A stretch of DNA of 64,000 nt from Ulota crispa (GCA_963920765.1 OY987244.1:26516358-26580357); one strand, 5' to 3'. Shown: positions 22,200 to 34,604, counted from the first letter of the stretch. The notes: generated from the sequence alone by a model not told the origin. Numbers and translations are program-made.

Positions 22200-23439
22200 T
22201 AAGGTAGGAACACTCATAAGCGTTAGTGTCCCCATAACCATCACCTCTAAAATCTTGGAAAATATGTAGAAGTAAATAGATATAATTACAAGGATGTACA
22301 ACACGTGAACATGAAATCTTAGTGTTAGTTATGGGTACAATGGCAATATTCTCTTTAAAAATTCACCAACTTATTCTCACAGTATCCAAAAAATACATTC
22401 AAAAATGCAAACTTATTATTTATTTGTTGCTAACATGATTCTATAATTTGCTAAATGTTTATTAATAGTCATCATACTCAAACCTTTAACCCCTAAAGGA
22501 CCATGGCCTTTATTTAGTCAAAAGACATTCAAAATTGCCACTTCTATGGCAAAGAGTAAAAAAGTTTGAAAATCAAGCATTTTGCATATCTGATCGTAGG
22601 ATCTTGTGCTAGACTATTATAAAAATGTGTCATACAAAACTCAAGAACTTTGACCACACAAATTGGAAGATAAATGCATTTAAAGTGTAAAAAACACACT
22701 TTTTTTGCACCTTGCATGACTGGATTTTAAACTTTGAACATTTTTAACTTAAAATTTTTGCACCACAGAGTTTGGAATTCTATTTTGCATAGTGGGGAGT
22801 TGAGTTGGGAATCTCGGAATTTTTTTAAAAAAAAAGAATACTTAATTTTCATTCTTTAAAAAAAATTAGGTAGAAGAAGGAATGAGATTGAAAAAAAACT
22901 TAAATTGCTGATAACCCTGCAATGGAATTGAAATGCAATAATCCCAATGGCGAGATTGTTCTAGAAAGCAAACTTCACCCTCTCCAACAATTTTTTCTGA
23001 AAAAATGTTAAACCTGCATTCAAAAATGAAGTTTATAAGTTATTTTCTCAAGAAGATGCTTGAGTTGCCCAAAAAACAAGATTGTCCATAACTTTCTCAT
23101 AACTAGTTCAAATGGAATGAATCAAAGCTTCAGATGTAGACAAAGATATAATCTATAAGAAAAAAAAATGAAATATTTTTTCAAGTTTTTATAAGAATTT
23201 TTTTGCTGCCCCTAGTCCCCAAATTTGTGCTTATTTGGGCGTAACTTTTGCTCCTTGGCATCAATTGGAATAAAATTGATATTCCCCAAAAGCTAATGTG
23301 TTTTTCTATCTCCAAAAAAACTTTCAAAAAATTAGGACAAAATTGAGGCCATAGGTACCTGCCCAAAATCCCATTTGTCCTGCGTAGGGACAATGGTCCT
23401 TTAGGGGTTAAACTAACGCTTATGGGTGTTCCTACCTTA
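22200..23439. mobile_element. TAAGGTAGG-type MITE interrupted by a 918 bp TTAA element
   Basis: Ends TAAGGTAGGAACACTCATAA and TTATGGGTGTTCCTACCTTA. Removing 22490-23407 plus one TTAA leaves 318 bp, homologous to the intact 316 bp copy at 326-641 (inverted). Confidence 0.85.
22490..23407. mobile_element. TTAA element, 915-bp subfamily, copy 2 (918 bp)
   Basis: TTAA at 22486-22489 and 23408-23411. Ends CCCCTAAAGGACCATGG and CCATTGTCC..GGTCCTTTAGGGG type. Near-identical (by eye about 98%) to 3038-3956 in inverted orientation. Inserted in a MITE whose intact relative has one TTAA at the junction. Confidence 0.9.
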
Positions 23440-23933
23440 AGGCGATACAACGTGCTTCCATATTTATGTATAAAAAGCTCATTTGAATCCTCGTATACTA
23501 ACCCAAGAAACAAGTGAAGATGAATACAAAAAATTAATTATGGCTCATAAAACTCCATACTTCAATGGCCAACCACGGTGTATTGAAAAACTAAATTTCT
23601 TCATTACATGGCTCCTTTCTGATACAGCCAAAGCAAGCCTGCATAATATTTGGAGCTGCATAGTAATCGGAGCAGGGTTTGAGGAGAATCGGCGCCTAGT
23701 GTAGTGGCAGCCGGTTGAAATTGCAAAAAATTTAGTTGAAATTTGAAATCATCGGCTAAAAAATTGGTCCATTTTCTTAAATTTTTTAAATATAGTACTT
23801 TTACAATAGGAATTTAGAAGTTTTCCAAAAAATAACCAATTCATGTTAGTGAAAATCTGGTTGAAACTGGACACTTCTAGAGTTCAACTAGTGAAACTAA
23901 AATTTCTCCTTGAACCCTGATTTGGAGGTATCA
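23440..23933. other. Intergenic, no gene seen
   Basis: A 73-codon plus-strand frame at 23483-23704 is open but unrecognised. Nothing else is seen. Confidence 0.35.
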
Positions 23934-24156
23934 TAAGGTCGGTATATCCAATATCAACCATGTACCTCATGGTGTCACTATGTACATAAGGTGATCGTTT
24001 TAGAACTCAAATCTAGGTATGTCATAAATAGCTTATCATTTGTGACACAAATGATAAGCTATTTATGACATACCTAGATTTGAGTTCTAAATTGATCACC
24101 TTATGTACATAGTGACACCATGAGGTAAATGGTCAATATTGGGTATACCTACCTTA
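23934..24156. mobile_element. Near-perfect palindromic TAAGGT(A/C)GG MITE
   Basis: Two arms of about 110 bp with a loop of only a few bases at about 24043. Inner stem phrases such as CATAAATAGCTTATCATTTG / CAAATGATAAGCTATTTATG are perfect. Ends TAAGGTCGG / CCTACCTTA. A diverged relative is at 40153-40298. A transcript would form a long hairpin. Confidence 0.85.
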
Positions 24157-24478
24157 CAACAACAATGGTGTTCAAGCTAAAAAGCCATGTTCCCTAGCAT
24201 CCCACTATCCAAATATTTCTAAACTTTTAAACTCAACACCATGAAATTCACATCTTTGTAAATATTATTAAAAAAAAAACGTCTAACTTTTATTGCATTT
24301 AACCATCTTTGTAAACATTGATCAACAAACATGTATTGGAAGGAGAGCTTACAAACATGGCTAAATAAAGGAAATTCTTACCTAATTACAACTTTTTTAA
24401 TGTTTTAAGTGAATATCAAAAATGCTAACTTTGAATTATGAATCCACTTTGCAATAATTTTAAAATTAGCAAATTGAG
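24157..24478. other. Intergenic, no gene seen
   Basis: AT-rich; nothing recognised. Confidence 0.4.
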
Positions 24479-24482
24479 TTAA

Positions 24483-24713
24483 CCCCTAAGCGCCCAAGAG
24501 ACATGATAATGTCTCTTCAAAAGCTGGGTCAATGTAAATTTGACTAAGATAATCTCATTGTTCCTTTGGTGAAATCACCTCCAATTAAGCCCATCACAAT
24601 GGAGATGCTTCCTACTAACAATTTGTATGGTTACAATTGTGTAGATTGTATTTTTTAGTCCATAGGGGTAAGCAGGTCAAATTTTTTTGGTTTCAAGTTT
24701 GGGGGCTTAGGGG
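24483..24713. mobile_element. TTAA element, CCCCTAAGCGCCC subfamily (231 bp)
   Basis: TTAA at 24479-24482 and 24714-24717; ends CCCCTAAGCGCCCAAGAG and GTTTGGGGGCTTAGGGG. No ORF. Confidence 0.8.
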
Positions 24714-24717
24714 TTAA

Positions 24718-25582
24718 TAATGATAATTACAATGCAGAACATTGATGGGATGAGTCCCATCTAGTGAAAATGTTTTGGATGAAGTGGCTTCAGCTTTTTT
24801 TCTAACCCAATCATGGTTGAGAAGCAAGGATGGCTATATTTTTTTTACAGATGTAAAATCGGATGTTATCAATCTTTCATCAATACTAAATCTCATGGTG
24901 ATTTTGTGAGAAATTAGAATATTACACTAGTAGGATTAGGCGACATCAAGTGGAACCTTGAAAACTAGGCTCCTACTCCCAAATCCATGTATAAAAGTTG
25001 GTTAATTTTTTAATATTTTATCAAAAAATACTATAGAACAACTAGCCGCACCAATTTTGGTGTAGCAAAAAAGCAATAATTAGCACAAAACGTTTTCACT
25101 GACTCCCATCACCGTAGACTGATGTACCCCTGCACTAATAATGTTTTAAAATTATCAATCGTTCCATTTTTATTTGTTGCTTGTCTTTACTACGTACCAA
25201 GCTAGGTCTAAAAATAAGACTCTTTGTACAATTTCCTAGTACAATTAATAAATATAGATAAGACTCTAGTTGCTACTGGGACTATGTACGGATATTGGAA
25301 CCGGGGGCATGGATGTGAAAATTTTATTAGTTGGACTTTGACCTTTTAGAACTTTTGCACATAATATTCAAATATGGCTCGTTAGAATTCATTTAAAATT
25401 AGTTGCAATTGATCATGTATAATTGACTATTTGACACCTTTGGTGTATTATCATGGGTGTGGGGGTGAGGGACTTTGGACAATGCCCTCTATTATGAAGG
25501 GCTAAGAGGCCAAATTTTTGGTTTTTTGAAATCTAATTGATGAAAATCCAGACCTTTGGTCATAGTGTGAAGTAACCCTCAA
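24718..25582. other. Intergenic, no gene seen
   Basis: AT-rich; no gene or bounded repeat recognised. Confidence 0.4.
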
Positions 25583-25716
25583 TAAGGTAGGTGACCCATT
25601 CCTGACCATGTTCCCAATACCAAGCCCTATGTACCCAAGTACTTGTCATTCAGAACTGGGTACATACTTAGGGGTCGGTATTGGGAACACAGTCGGGAAT
25701 GGGTCACCCTACCTTA
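25583..25716. mobile_element. Short TAAGGTAGG-type MITE (134 bp)
   Basis: TAAGGTAGGTGACCCATTCC and GGAATGGGTCACCCTACCTTA-type ends pair over about 40 bp (also GTTCCCAATACC / GGTATTGGGAAC); short loop. Strong hairpin. Confidence 0.8.
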
Positions 25717-26682
25717 GTCAAAAGATTTAATGTTCTAGAACGCTTTGTCTTTTCTAGAATTCCAGCATAAATGTTCAATGTATTACAATGTGACCACTGC
25801 AATTGATTAGTTTACATCAACTTCATCATGGGAAAAGGTTATCACATGCATTGAAGAAGTTTCCAAACAACAAATGAAGATGAATCCACAAGCAAGCATG
25901 GATACATTATTTTTGACACCAAGGTTCAAAGTTCCAGGGGTTCAAACATTACAAAGTTGCAAGGGTGGAAAATTTTGTTTAAAAGTTGCAAGGGTTCAAG
26001 CTTATATTGGCAGGTTCCCAAGACCATATATTTACAAAAGAAATACATCCTTGTGACCAATACGTACTCATCACCTACAATTCAGGAATATTGGAAGGAC
26101 ACTGTTGCATAGGATCCTCCAACAATCGTACCTCAGAAGTCATCCATTGGTAAGAAAATGCGCAGAAGTCGAAAGGAGACCAAAACAAGAATTCAAGTGC
26201 ACAACAGAGACGGACAATACGAGACGGTTTCTATTGAAATGACCGGTCCGTGGATAGGACTACTGTAACTTGTTACATAATCATCTATTCATACCCCCCC
26301 AACAATTTTCCTTCAGGAAATGTACACGTGGAGAAAAAATGCCATTAACAGAGATAAACGCGCAGAGAATCAATCATCTCCAGCTACCCGAGAGTTCCTT
26401 CTTCAAAACCAAAATCCACTCTTACTCCTGACACTAACAAAGCCGAGAAGCAGAGCACTTTTCCTGTAGACTGAACAATCAACCACGCTTTTTCCAACTA
26501 AATAGTTTCTCCAGAACATCCCGTGTTGATAATGTCTTGGTAAAAAAGGAACTTCTCCCTGATCAACTTCGTGCCATGGGTTCAGCATTCTTAAAAACAG
26601 GGCAGCAAAACGCTTGTTAAGGATGTGACAGATGCCATTCGCAAGCAGATTAGGTTAGGCGATGCTAGCTAACCTCGTTATG
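25717..26682 (-). other. 3' flank of the DUF868 gene
   Basis: Probably includes the 3' UTR near 26640-26680. No additional gene found. Confidence 0.4.
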
Positions 26683-27579
26683 TTATTCGTTCTTCCATGC
26701 ATACAGCACCAAAGAGAATCCACTGGGTCCGGAGGTTTCCTTGTCTTTGAAGCTATAGGTACCGGGCCATTGAAGCACAGAGGAGCAGGCAGCAACTTCT
26801 TTCAGCCAAGGCTTATCAGACGACAAGCAAGTCTGGAACATGAACACCGCATGACCTACTCTGGGGTTGAACAACCAGTTGTGCACGTCCCAGAAAACCT
26901 CCACAGGATTCCCATCAACAACGATGGTTTGATTTCCTCGGAACTTCCACATCAACCGCTTCACATGCACCACAACTTCGCGGTCCACTCTGACGTACAT
27001 ACGAGGCTCGTTTGTAGGACCAATCTGGCATTCAATCACAATGTCATGCGCTTTGCCACCTTCTTCAAACTGTGCTTTTGTGGAATGGTACTTTTTACCA
27101 AAAACATGCTCGCTTCGGGATACCAGAATGGCCTCAATGGAGGCCGGTCTTGCTTTGGTTTTCCTGTACGCTTCGTTGTACATGTCACCGAGCAACAAGA
27201 CGACCTCGCCGTCCGATACGACGGCAACGAAGAAGCTGTCACTGGGCACCGGACCACAGATGTACTTTGCTGAGGAGAGGTCCCAGTACACTTCGACTTT
27301 GATGTCATCCACTTCGAAGCTCTTCAACCCCTGCTTCTTCCAGAACATCCACGGCTTCATGTCCACCTTGCACATGTGCTGGTCTACGTCCACGTTCACG
27401 CTGAGCCCTTGGCCTATGAGGTTCTTGCACCACGTGATAGAAAGAGGGCGGCACTTCCCTGCCAACTTCGTTTGGTACAGACATGTGACCAGGTTTTGTG
27501 TCACTTTGTTGCTACCTGCTGAAGTGTCCACCACCTGTACTCCATACTCGCCAAAGCACGAGGGTAAAGAGTCGTGCAT
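26683..27579 (-). CDS. DUF868 family protein, 298 aa, single exon
   Basis: A plant-specific protein family of unknown function. The single exon starts ATG CAC GAC TCT and ends at the conserved C-terminus SLVLYAWKNE, the usual full length (about 290-330 aa). Recognisable family blocks: LPSCFGEYGVQV (5-16), QNLVTCLYQ, the CKNLIGQGLSVNVD segment, KVDMKPWMFWKKQG, VEVYWDLSSAKY, EVVLLLGDMYNEAYRKT, EHVFGKKYHSTKAQF, HVKRLMWKFRGNQTI and PVEVFWDVHNWLF. No signal peptide or membrane span. A leader intron and upstream ORFs are predicted (28467-27912). Family membership is confident; biochemical role unknown. Confidence 0.95.
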   Translation of the reverse strand: MHDSLPSCFGEYGVQVVDTSAGSNKVTQNLVTCLYQTKLAGKCRPLSITWCKNLIGQGLSVNVDVDQHMCKVDMKPWMFWKKQGLKSFEVDDIKVEVYWDLSSAKYICGPVPSDSFFVAVVSDGEVVLLLGDMYNEAYRKTKARPASIEAILVSRSEHVFGKKYHSTKAQFEEGGKAHDIVIECQIGPTNEPRMYVRVDREVVVHVKRLMWKFRGNQTIVVDGNPVEVFWDVHNWLFNPRVGHAVFMFQTCLSSDKPWLKEVAACSSVLQWPGTYSFKDKETSGPSGFSLVLYAWKNE

Positions 27580-27857
27580 CGTGACAACCTGCTATTCACT
27601 TCCTCCACAACACGCGCACTTCTGGTAAAATACTCAGACTCAGTGGTAGTAACAAGTCTCCGGCATGAGAGATGACGAGTCCGATCTGGACTTGCGGTGC
27701 CTAAACGATAGCATCCGTTGGAAAGGAGGATATGCTTCACCTAAACCTTCGATTCCAGCCATCGAAGTCTGGAACTAGAATCACGAATACAACTTCCGTA
27801 TTAGCACCAGAATTCAGCAACATACATCACTTCAGTTGCGTGCTGCACCAACCGGCG

Positions 27858-27911
27858 TCACGGTAATAATACTCGGAGGCCTTTGAAGCCATTTCCGTAA
27901 TCCTCGAACAT
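27858..27911 (-). promoter_or_regulatory. Upstream ORF in the DUF868 leader (17 codons)
   Basis: If the leader intron 28467-27912 is removed, the second leader exon begins exactly with ATG (acceptor TTTGCAG/ATGTTCG) and encodes MFEDYGNGFKGLRVLLP before TGA. It ends 278 nt before the main ATG. A second upstream frame of 74 codons starts at ATG 28967. Both could lower translation of the main ORF; unproven. Confidence 0.35.
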
Positions 27912-28467
27912 CTGCAAACTCATCAACAAAAACAGTTGATAATGAGTAAGACAAACTTTCTAATGCAAAAATGCTGGATTTGCAGCATCGGTGGCTTTTA
28001 GGTCGTGCGACAGTATTTTGTAAAATTCTATCAAAAGAAGAGAGTCCTGCTGGATTCCGAATCTTGTCAAAGATCTAGAGTGCACCTAACGGTGCAATAC
28101 CGACTATGGCCTTTTTTGTTATGCACAACCTTAGATTGTATGATCATTGCAAGGCACGAGCACTAAGCTTGTTGTCATTACTCAGATCTGAAACCATAAC
28201 AAAAATCCAGAGAGGCTCCATCGGATCATAACCAGCAAATAATAGGCATTACTAAACTCAGCTAGTATCCAGACTGGACCATACCTAGAGCGATAAGCGA
28301 ACACCATGTCTCCTAGCGAAAAGAGCACAACGACAACAGACTTGAAAGATTGAGAGAGTGTGAGCGGGTTACTGAAATGTGAATATTGTAGGTCACAAGT
28401 CTAGTAACTCAACTCTAAGCATACAAACGATAGTCAAAATTTGAACCTTGGAGAAGAAGATGCTCAC
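27912..28467 (-). other. Probable 5'-leader intron of the DUF868 gene
   Basis: Donor CGAAG/GTGAGC at 28468/28467 and acceptor TTTGCAG/ATG at 27912/27911 on the minus strand. The promoter would then lie upstream of about 29000-29090, where the G+C content peaks. Confidence 0.45.
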
Positions 28468-29089
28468 CTTCGAATTGAGTATTACATCAGAAACTACGCC
28501 ATCCCGTCCTTGGAACCATGAAAAAGTGTCGTAAGCCAATCATCAAACACGGGATACCGAACGTGTGCCAATGCTGCAGCAGCAGCAAAATGCTACAGAA
28601 AACAACGATATAAAAAACTCTTTCCCCAAACTGCACCGCTTTCGCTTTTTTCCGTACCCTAAAAGAATCCAAGAAGAGGAAGGAAAGGCTCAATGTGGCC
28701 ACATTCTCTAACTAATGCCGGCATTAAACACCTCACCAACACCTAGCAGCCTATCGACAAACAGGTCAAGCAATACTGGTACTTCAAAAACAAAGGCAAC
28801 ACTCCGAGAAATCCAATCTGAAGAACCGAGACCACCAAAGGAATGCCTCCAAAGTTAGTGTCCGTCGCTAGATGACGCTTGAAAGACGATAAAGCAGGGC
28901 ACAGAAAACTAGATCTGGAAGAAGAATGAAGAGGTCCCGTCGTCAAAGGATGGGCACGACGATGCATGCCGGAGACCAGAGTCGACAGCAGCTGAGGAAC
29001 TGAATGAGGAGAGTAGGAGAAAGGGGGAGCCAGAGAGCGGTGGCAGGAGAGCTGGTGGAGCTGTCAGAGCGGCCAGCTGCGTGGTTCCG

Positions 29090-29469
29090 ACATTGCGGCA
29101 GAGGCGCGCACTAGCAAAGCGTCAGATGGTGTCAGTCTGTAGTGGACCTCATCTATCGTCTTCCTTCTTCCGCCATAGCTCTCGTCTCTTCGCAACGGCG
29201 GGTGTTTTTTTTGAAGGGTTGGAAAACACGGGCAGCGTGGAAAAGTCTGTTACTTTTTATTGCTTTCGAGTGAAGCTTGTCTGACCGGAAAAGCTTTACG
29301 CCAGACGGTGATGGCCTACTTCCACGGGTCGGGACCCCATCGCCGCGCAGTTCGTTGGGGAACGTTGGGAGCCTCGTTGACCCGCTTCCTTAACGCCACT
29401 TGCCCTCGCAATCTTTGGTAATTGGATTTCATTCCCATAATTCCATTGAATTTCAGAGGTAGGCGTTTC
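29090..29469. other. Upstream of the DUF868 gene, no gene seen
   Basis: Unique, G+C-richer sequence to about 29410, then AT-rich. Presumed promoter region; no motif assigned. Confidence 0.4.
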
Positions 29470-30023
29470 AGATTTCTCCGTTTTGTACTTGGGTACATTC
29501 AATTCTATTCACCACCACATCCAAGAATATTTATTTATTTATTTTTTGTGAATATTGCCTTTGCCATTTGTATTTTTGGAAAATCTATAATTGTATAGTC
29601 ACAAAATGATTACAAACAAGGGGGCATAATTTGAAAGGGATTACACAGATTTCTCCATTTCTGTACTTGGGTTCAATCAATTCTATTCACCACCTCATCC
29701 AAGAAAATTCATTTATTTACTTATTTTTTGTGAATATTGCCTTTGCCATTTTTATGTTTTGGAAAATTTGTAAATAAATGTACAAAATCACAAAATGATT
29801 ACAAACAAACAAGGGGGTATAATTTGAAAGTGATTACACTGATTTCTCCATTTTGTACTTGGGTACATTTAATTCTTCACCACTACATCCAAGCAAAATA
29901 TTTACTTGATTTTTTTGTGAGTATTGCCTTTTGCTATTTTTATTTTTGAAAGTTTTGTAAATAAATGTATAAAATCACAAAATGATTTCAAAAAGGGAGC
30001 ATAATTTGAAAGTAATTACAAAT
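29470..30023. repeat. About 185 bp tandem repeat, 3 copies
   Basis: Units start at about 29470, 29646 and 29839 with (CAG/CTG)ATTTCTCC, then a GTACTTGGGT motif, CACCAC.(A/T)CATCCAAG, TTTTTTGTGAATATTGCCTTTG-like sequence, and end with GGGGGCATAATTTGAAAG. Unit lengths differ by small indels (176, 193, about 185). The unit size is nucleosome-like, as in satellites, but only three copies are present. No coding potential. Confidence 0.8.
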
Positions 30024-32168
30024 TAGGCATACCTAGCAATATTTCCTTGGTCTTTTGCTTATTGCTCTTTGTTGAATTACCAATTTCTAGTTGTTCATAA
30101 TAATTGGTTAATGCTCATTTTTTGCTATTCATTGTACGGCCTACAATACTCTTAGAAATTTCTTATCCAAAGAGTTGCTCACATATTTTGAAAGTTTTGT
30201 TCTTTCTTGCATGCACTTTTTGTAATGCAATCAATCCCTCTTGTCAATTTCCTTGCAACTTGAAAGGTAAATCTCCTTTGACTAAGAAGCAAATTGAGAA
30301 GATAATAGTAACACTATGTGTGTGCTATCATTTATAATTACTTTAAAATAGTGCTTATATTAGTAATTATTTTGTAATTTTTTATTTGTGAAATCTTGTG
30401 CTTCTAGATTATTAGAATCACCACTTTGGATTTTCCTTGGAGTCCTCACATTTCCTTGTAGAAACTTCCATGTGACAAACTCTCTTTGTAAAACTTTATC
30501 GAATATTTTTTCATACAAGTTTGCACAAATGTGTTATTTTTTGTCCGGTATAGTTGACCCAGTAACCACATCTAAAAATGTCTAAATCAATGATCACAAA
30601 AATGATTCTCATTATTAGCTCAAGTGGCTAAAATATTTGGTATATCCACTTGACTATTCAACATCATGATATATATATTTTTAATCTCTAGAAAATAATT
30701 GGTATAAAATTTGCTATAGTTAACCACATTTGCATACATTGATTTCAATAAGGTATTCAGCACAATACACATGAAATAAGACGCCTACATCAATAATTGC
30801 CCATAAAAGAATTTTAGCATGGATGGTCTATTATTATAAGATATTCGTGTTTGTATGGTCTTGCTTGCAAAAGTAATTTTAAGTTTTATTAATGGTTTAG
30901 ATTTTCATTTGGACAAATTATGGTTATACTAAAAGAAATTTGAGTATTGATCATACATTTACTCAAATCATTTATCAAGTGTGCTATACATCCAAAAAAA
31001 ATGTAGAATTTGATTCTTCAACTTGTTGGCAATTAGGTTAAAACACAATATCTTATTGGCATATGCTTATTAAGCAAATTGCAAGTAGTTGTGACTTGTA
31101 TGTACTACAAATTTTTGACGTTCTTTATAGGAGTTTATGACTAGTCCTTATTGATTATCAAGTAATTTGTCACTTTTTGACATTTGTAACAAGCTTTGTT
31201 CCTAAATTAAATTGTATCTTTTAGTGCCAGTTGAAGTATATATTTTTAACGTCTTTAGCGCATATTTGCTTTTTTATCTCTACATGTATTAAGTATTTAA
31301 TAAAAAATATGCAAAATTTGCAGCAATGAGATTTTATCCAACAGTAGTCCATCCGTGTATCGACACCAAATCAACTAATAATCAATGGATGCGGATATTA
31401 TGGTTAAAGTACCGTAAAGGTGTTTAAACTACAAATTTGTTTTTGATGAAATAAGAGAAAGTTTAATGCAACAATTGTAACATAGGAAGACTCTGAAAAA
31501 AGTCTATTTAAAAAGAGAATGACTATCATAAGTTTCAGATTAATTTTATGAAAAAGTAATTTTTTTTATTATAAGGAAAGAAATTTTCAATTACAGCTTA
31601 GGGTAGTTTTTCTTAGAAGAATCTGGGATTTCTTTCTTAAAACTTATATATTGAAGAATCACATTAGTTTTCTAGATTGTTGCAAAATACTGATTCGGCA
31701 CATGCAAAATTAAACTAGCAAAGTCTAAGTGCATAGATGTGCAACCAAATATATTTGGATTCAAATTTCAATATGTTTGCTATATTAATACTTTAATTCC
31801 ATATGCAAATAAAATGCATCTAGTTGAGAATTGAAAAAGAAATATACCAGGTTTGGGAATTCTAGACTTGAACTTATGGCCTTCATACAATTGAAAAGAC
31901 AAAAAAATGCATTATGTTTTATAAAAGTCAGGGAAAGTATAAAATTCATTAGCAACTTGAGCCACACATATGCCTAATCATGGTAATACCTTAATATTCC
32001 AAAATGGACAAAAGAATTTGTGTTTGTATCAACAAAATTTAGTAGGAATAATTTCATAACTTTAAAATATCAAAAGTAGTCAGTTCTATGAATAAAAAAC
32101 AATAATATATACAGATGTACTTTAGAGGTTATTTTCATTGATCATTACCTATTGAAAAATCTATTATA
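30024..32168. other. Intergenic, no gene seen
   Basis: Over 2 kb of AT-rich DNA with only short frames; no repeat boundary, RNA gene or domain recognised. Confidence 0.4.
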
Positions 32169-32172
32169 TTCA

Positions 32173-32412
32173 CCTCTAAGCACCCAGACCATATTCACTC
32201 AAATCCATACCCTTTTGTACTTAGTCCAATAAAAGTATTACCTAAGTAGAGTAAAATAGCTCAAATTTTTTTGAGTGGTAGTAGACACATGCCTGGAGGT
32301 ACATGAAAAAGTACGAGTCCTTTAACTTTACCATTAAGAAGAGGATAAGAGTCAAACATGAACATTTTTCAAAACTGAGCAACCACATAGTGGTCGCTAG
32401 GGCGCTTAGGGG
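32173..32412. mobile_element. TTAA element, CCCCTAAGCGCCC subfamily (240 bp)
   Basis: Left end TTCA (32169-32172, decayed TTAA) then CCTCTAAGCACCCAGACC; right end GGTCGCTAGGGCGCTTAGGGG then TTAA (32413-32416). Older copy than 24483-24713. Confidence 0.6.
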
Positions 32413-32416
32413 TTAA

Positions 32417-34218
32417 AAGCTTTAAAGCTACAACATTTAGGAATTCAAGTAAAATGATAGTACAAACTTGTGCATACTTGTGTACTATTACATGCTATGG
32501 CCCTTTTAAATAACACAATGAACTTCTTTACGATATCGCTTTTAAGATTTTACAAAGTATGTATTTCTTATTCAAATACATGTTACCCTCATACTTCAAA
32601 ATTTTATTATGTAATTTCTATACCAAAAAAACAAAGACTAACATTTTCTTACTGGGATGTATGATGAAAAGCTGTAAGTGTTGATAATGGATCTCCATAC
32701 CTTCAATCTTTCATGCAGCCCAAACGAGAGCCCAAATCACAAGTTCCCAAGTTTTCTATTAGGTATTAGATTCTTGTACTGTTGTAACCATAGCTAGAAT
32801 CCATGGTATTGATGTTGTACAAAATGTAACTTCATATAAGGTAGGTGGTAAAAGCAACGTTTTTAAAGGTTGATTCAATTTTTTTTTGGAAGACTTGCAC
32901 ACCTTCTAACATTATTTACTAATTTTTTTGAAAGAGAAATGGATATTGCATTTAATTCACGTTTTTAGATATCTTTTAGAATCAATTATGAAATTTTTGA
33001 AGTTGCAATCCTAGGAGGATTTTAGAAGCGTACCACATCCAAACATGTTCACCCTAATTACATTAAAAAATACAACATATAGTTTTGTGCATACAATATA
33101 TGCTTGTGTGTTAGTGATGCTTTTAGAGCCTAAATTATTTTGAGCTTCATACCTTGGTATGATTTGAATCATCACAAAGTAAATTTTCATACAAAATTAA
33201 GATGGATATTCATATAGCAATTCCATCTTTACATAGCATGAATTCACAAAGTGATATTCCTTGTGAATTTAACTCCTAAAAATGCTAGCATTTGATATGT
33301 GGTCGATGAATGATATCAAATGCTTATTGTTGGAGCTGTATAATATCAATGATAAACATCTGATTTTGCTAATAAAGCCATTTTGTCTGTTCTTCAACAA
33401 TGTGATAGTTCGATCATTGAATGCTTTTCAAAATTTTTACAAAGCTTTGTAATAGTTTATGTAGAGGTGGAAGAAAAAAATACACATGCAAAACTGAAGA
33501 TCTTGCGTCTAAAATCTTCTTTGGCCATACTTTTTCCCTTCAAAGTTCCAAATATGCATGCTGCTCCACCCTTGCACTTTGAGAGATTAAAGCAGACATA
33601 CCCATTATCATTCATGTAACATTCAGCCCTCATACAACATAAACCTAGAGAGTGACATTTCTTGTGGGTTTAAGATAGACATACCCATTACCATCCAAAA
33701 TTTAAGCTAGACATACCCATAACCGTCCCAGAAACAAACGAGACATATCCATAACCATCCAGGTAACAATCCCACCCTCATATATCATGTGCATACACTT
33801 GTATTGTGTTATAAGTTGGAAGCACAGAGCCAACAACGTCCCATACCCAACCAATAGGGAGGGCTACTTCCAATTTGAGTAGGGATAGGTGCTTTGAAAT
33901 GCATTCTTTTATTTTTTTCAAAGTTGGGACCACTTAAATCATGCCACATGTCCCAAAGTGAAATAGGAAATAATGGGCAAAAAGTAGTATAGTAGTTTGG
34001 TTATTATCAAAATTGCATGAGTATAGAGGTTGGCAATGGGTTCAAAACACTTTTTGACTCCCAAAATTCATAGAAATTTAAGTTTTGGAAACAAATTTGA
34101 GAAAAATTTGCAATCCCAATATTTCTTATCTTCCTACATGGCAAAAATCTTTGCTGCCTCAAACTCTTTGAAGTTTGTTACAAAATCGCTTAAGTTATCA
34201 GGTACGGGTGCTTCCACT
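32417..34218. other. Intergenic with a degenerate repeat, no gene seen
   Basis: 33593-33763 contains about four diverged copies of AGACATACCCAT.ACCATCC. A TAAGGTAGGTGG end sits near 32837 without a partner. No gene recognised. Confidence 0.4.
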
Positions 34219-34604
34219 TTAACCTCTGAACGCCCTAGAGGACCAAAAGTGTCCTTGCATGATTTCAAAGGCTTGTTTGAGGGATTGGATCTAATTTTTT
34301 GATCTTGATATAAATTACAATTACGAAGGCATTCAAGTTGTCCATGCCAATGAAGTAATGGCAAGGCAAGCCAAATGTTGTACAAGTGTCTCAAGAGATT
34401 TGATTGGATGAAACACCATATAGGGCGTGGTGGCAAGCAAACATTTTACAAGCTGCAACTAGTCAATAGTCCTTGCTAGCTTCCTTGTGTGTGCTCTGTG
34501 GTAGCGAAGAATTTGTTGGCAAGGGTTCAAGCATGTTCTAAACCCTTATTGTGGCAACCCCTCACTAATTGTCTAGCTCATTATTTCCGTACAATAGTAG
34601 TTTG

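Noticed and set aside
34030-34302. 90-codon plus-strand frame MAMGSKHFLTPK...
   Set aside because: Its second half runs into the TTAA element that starts at 34223; no similarity to a known family.
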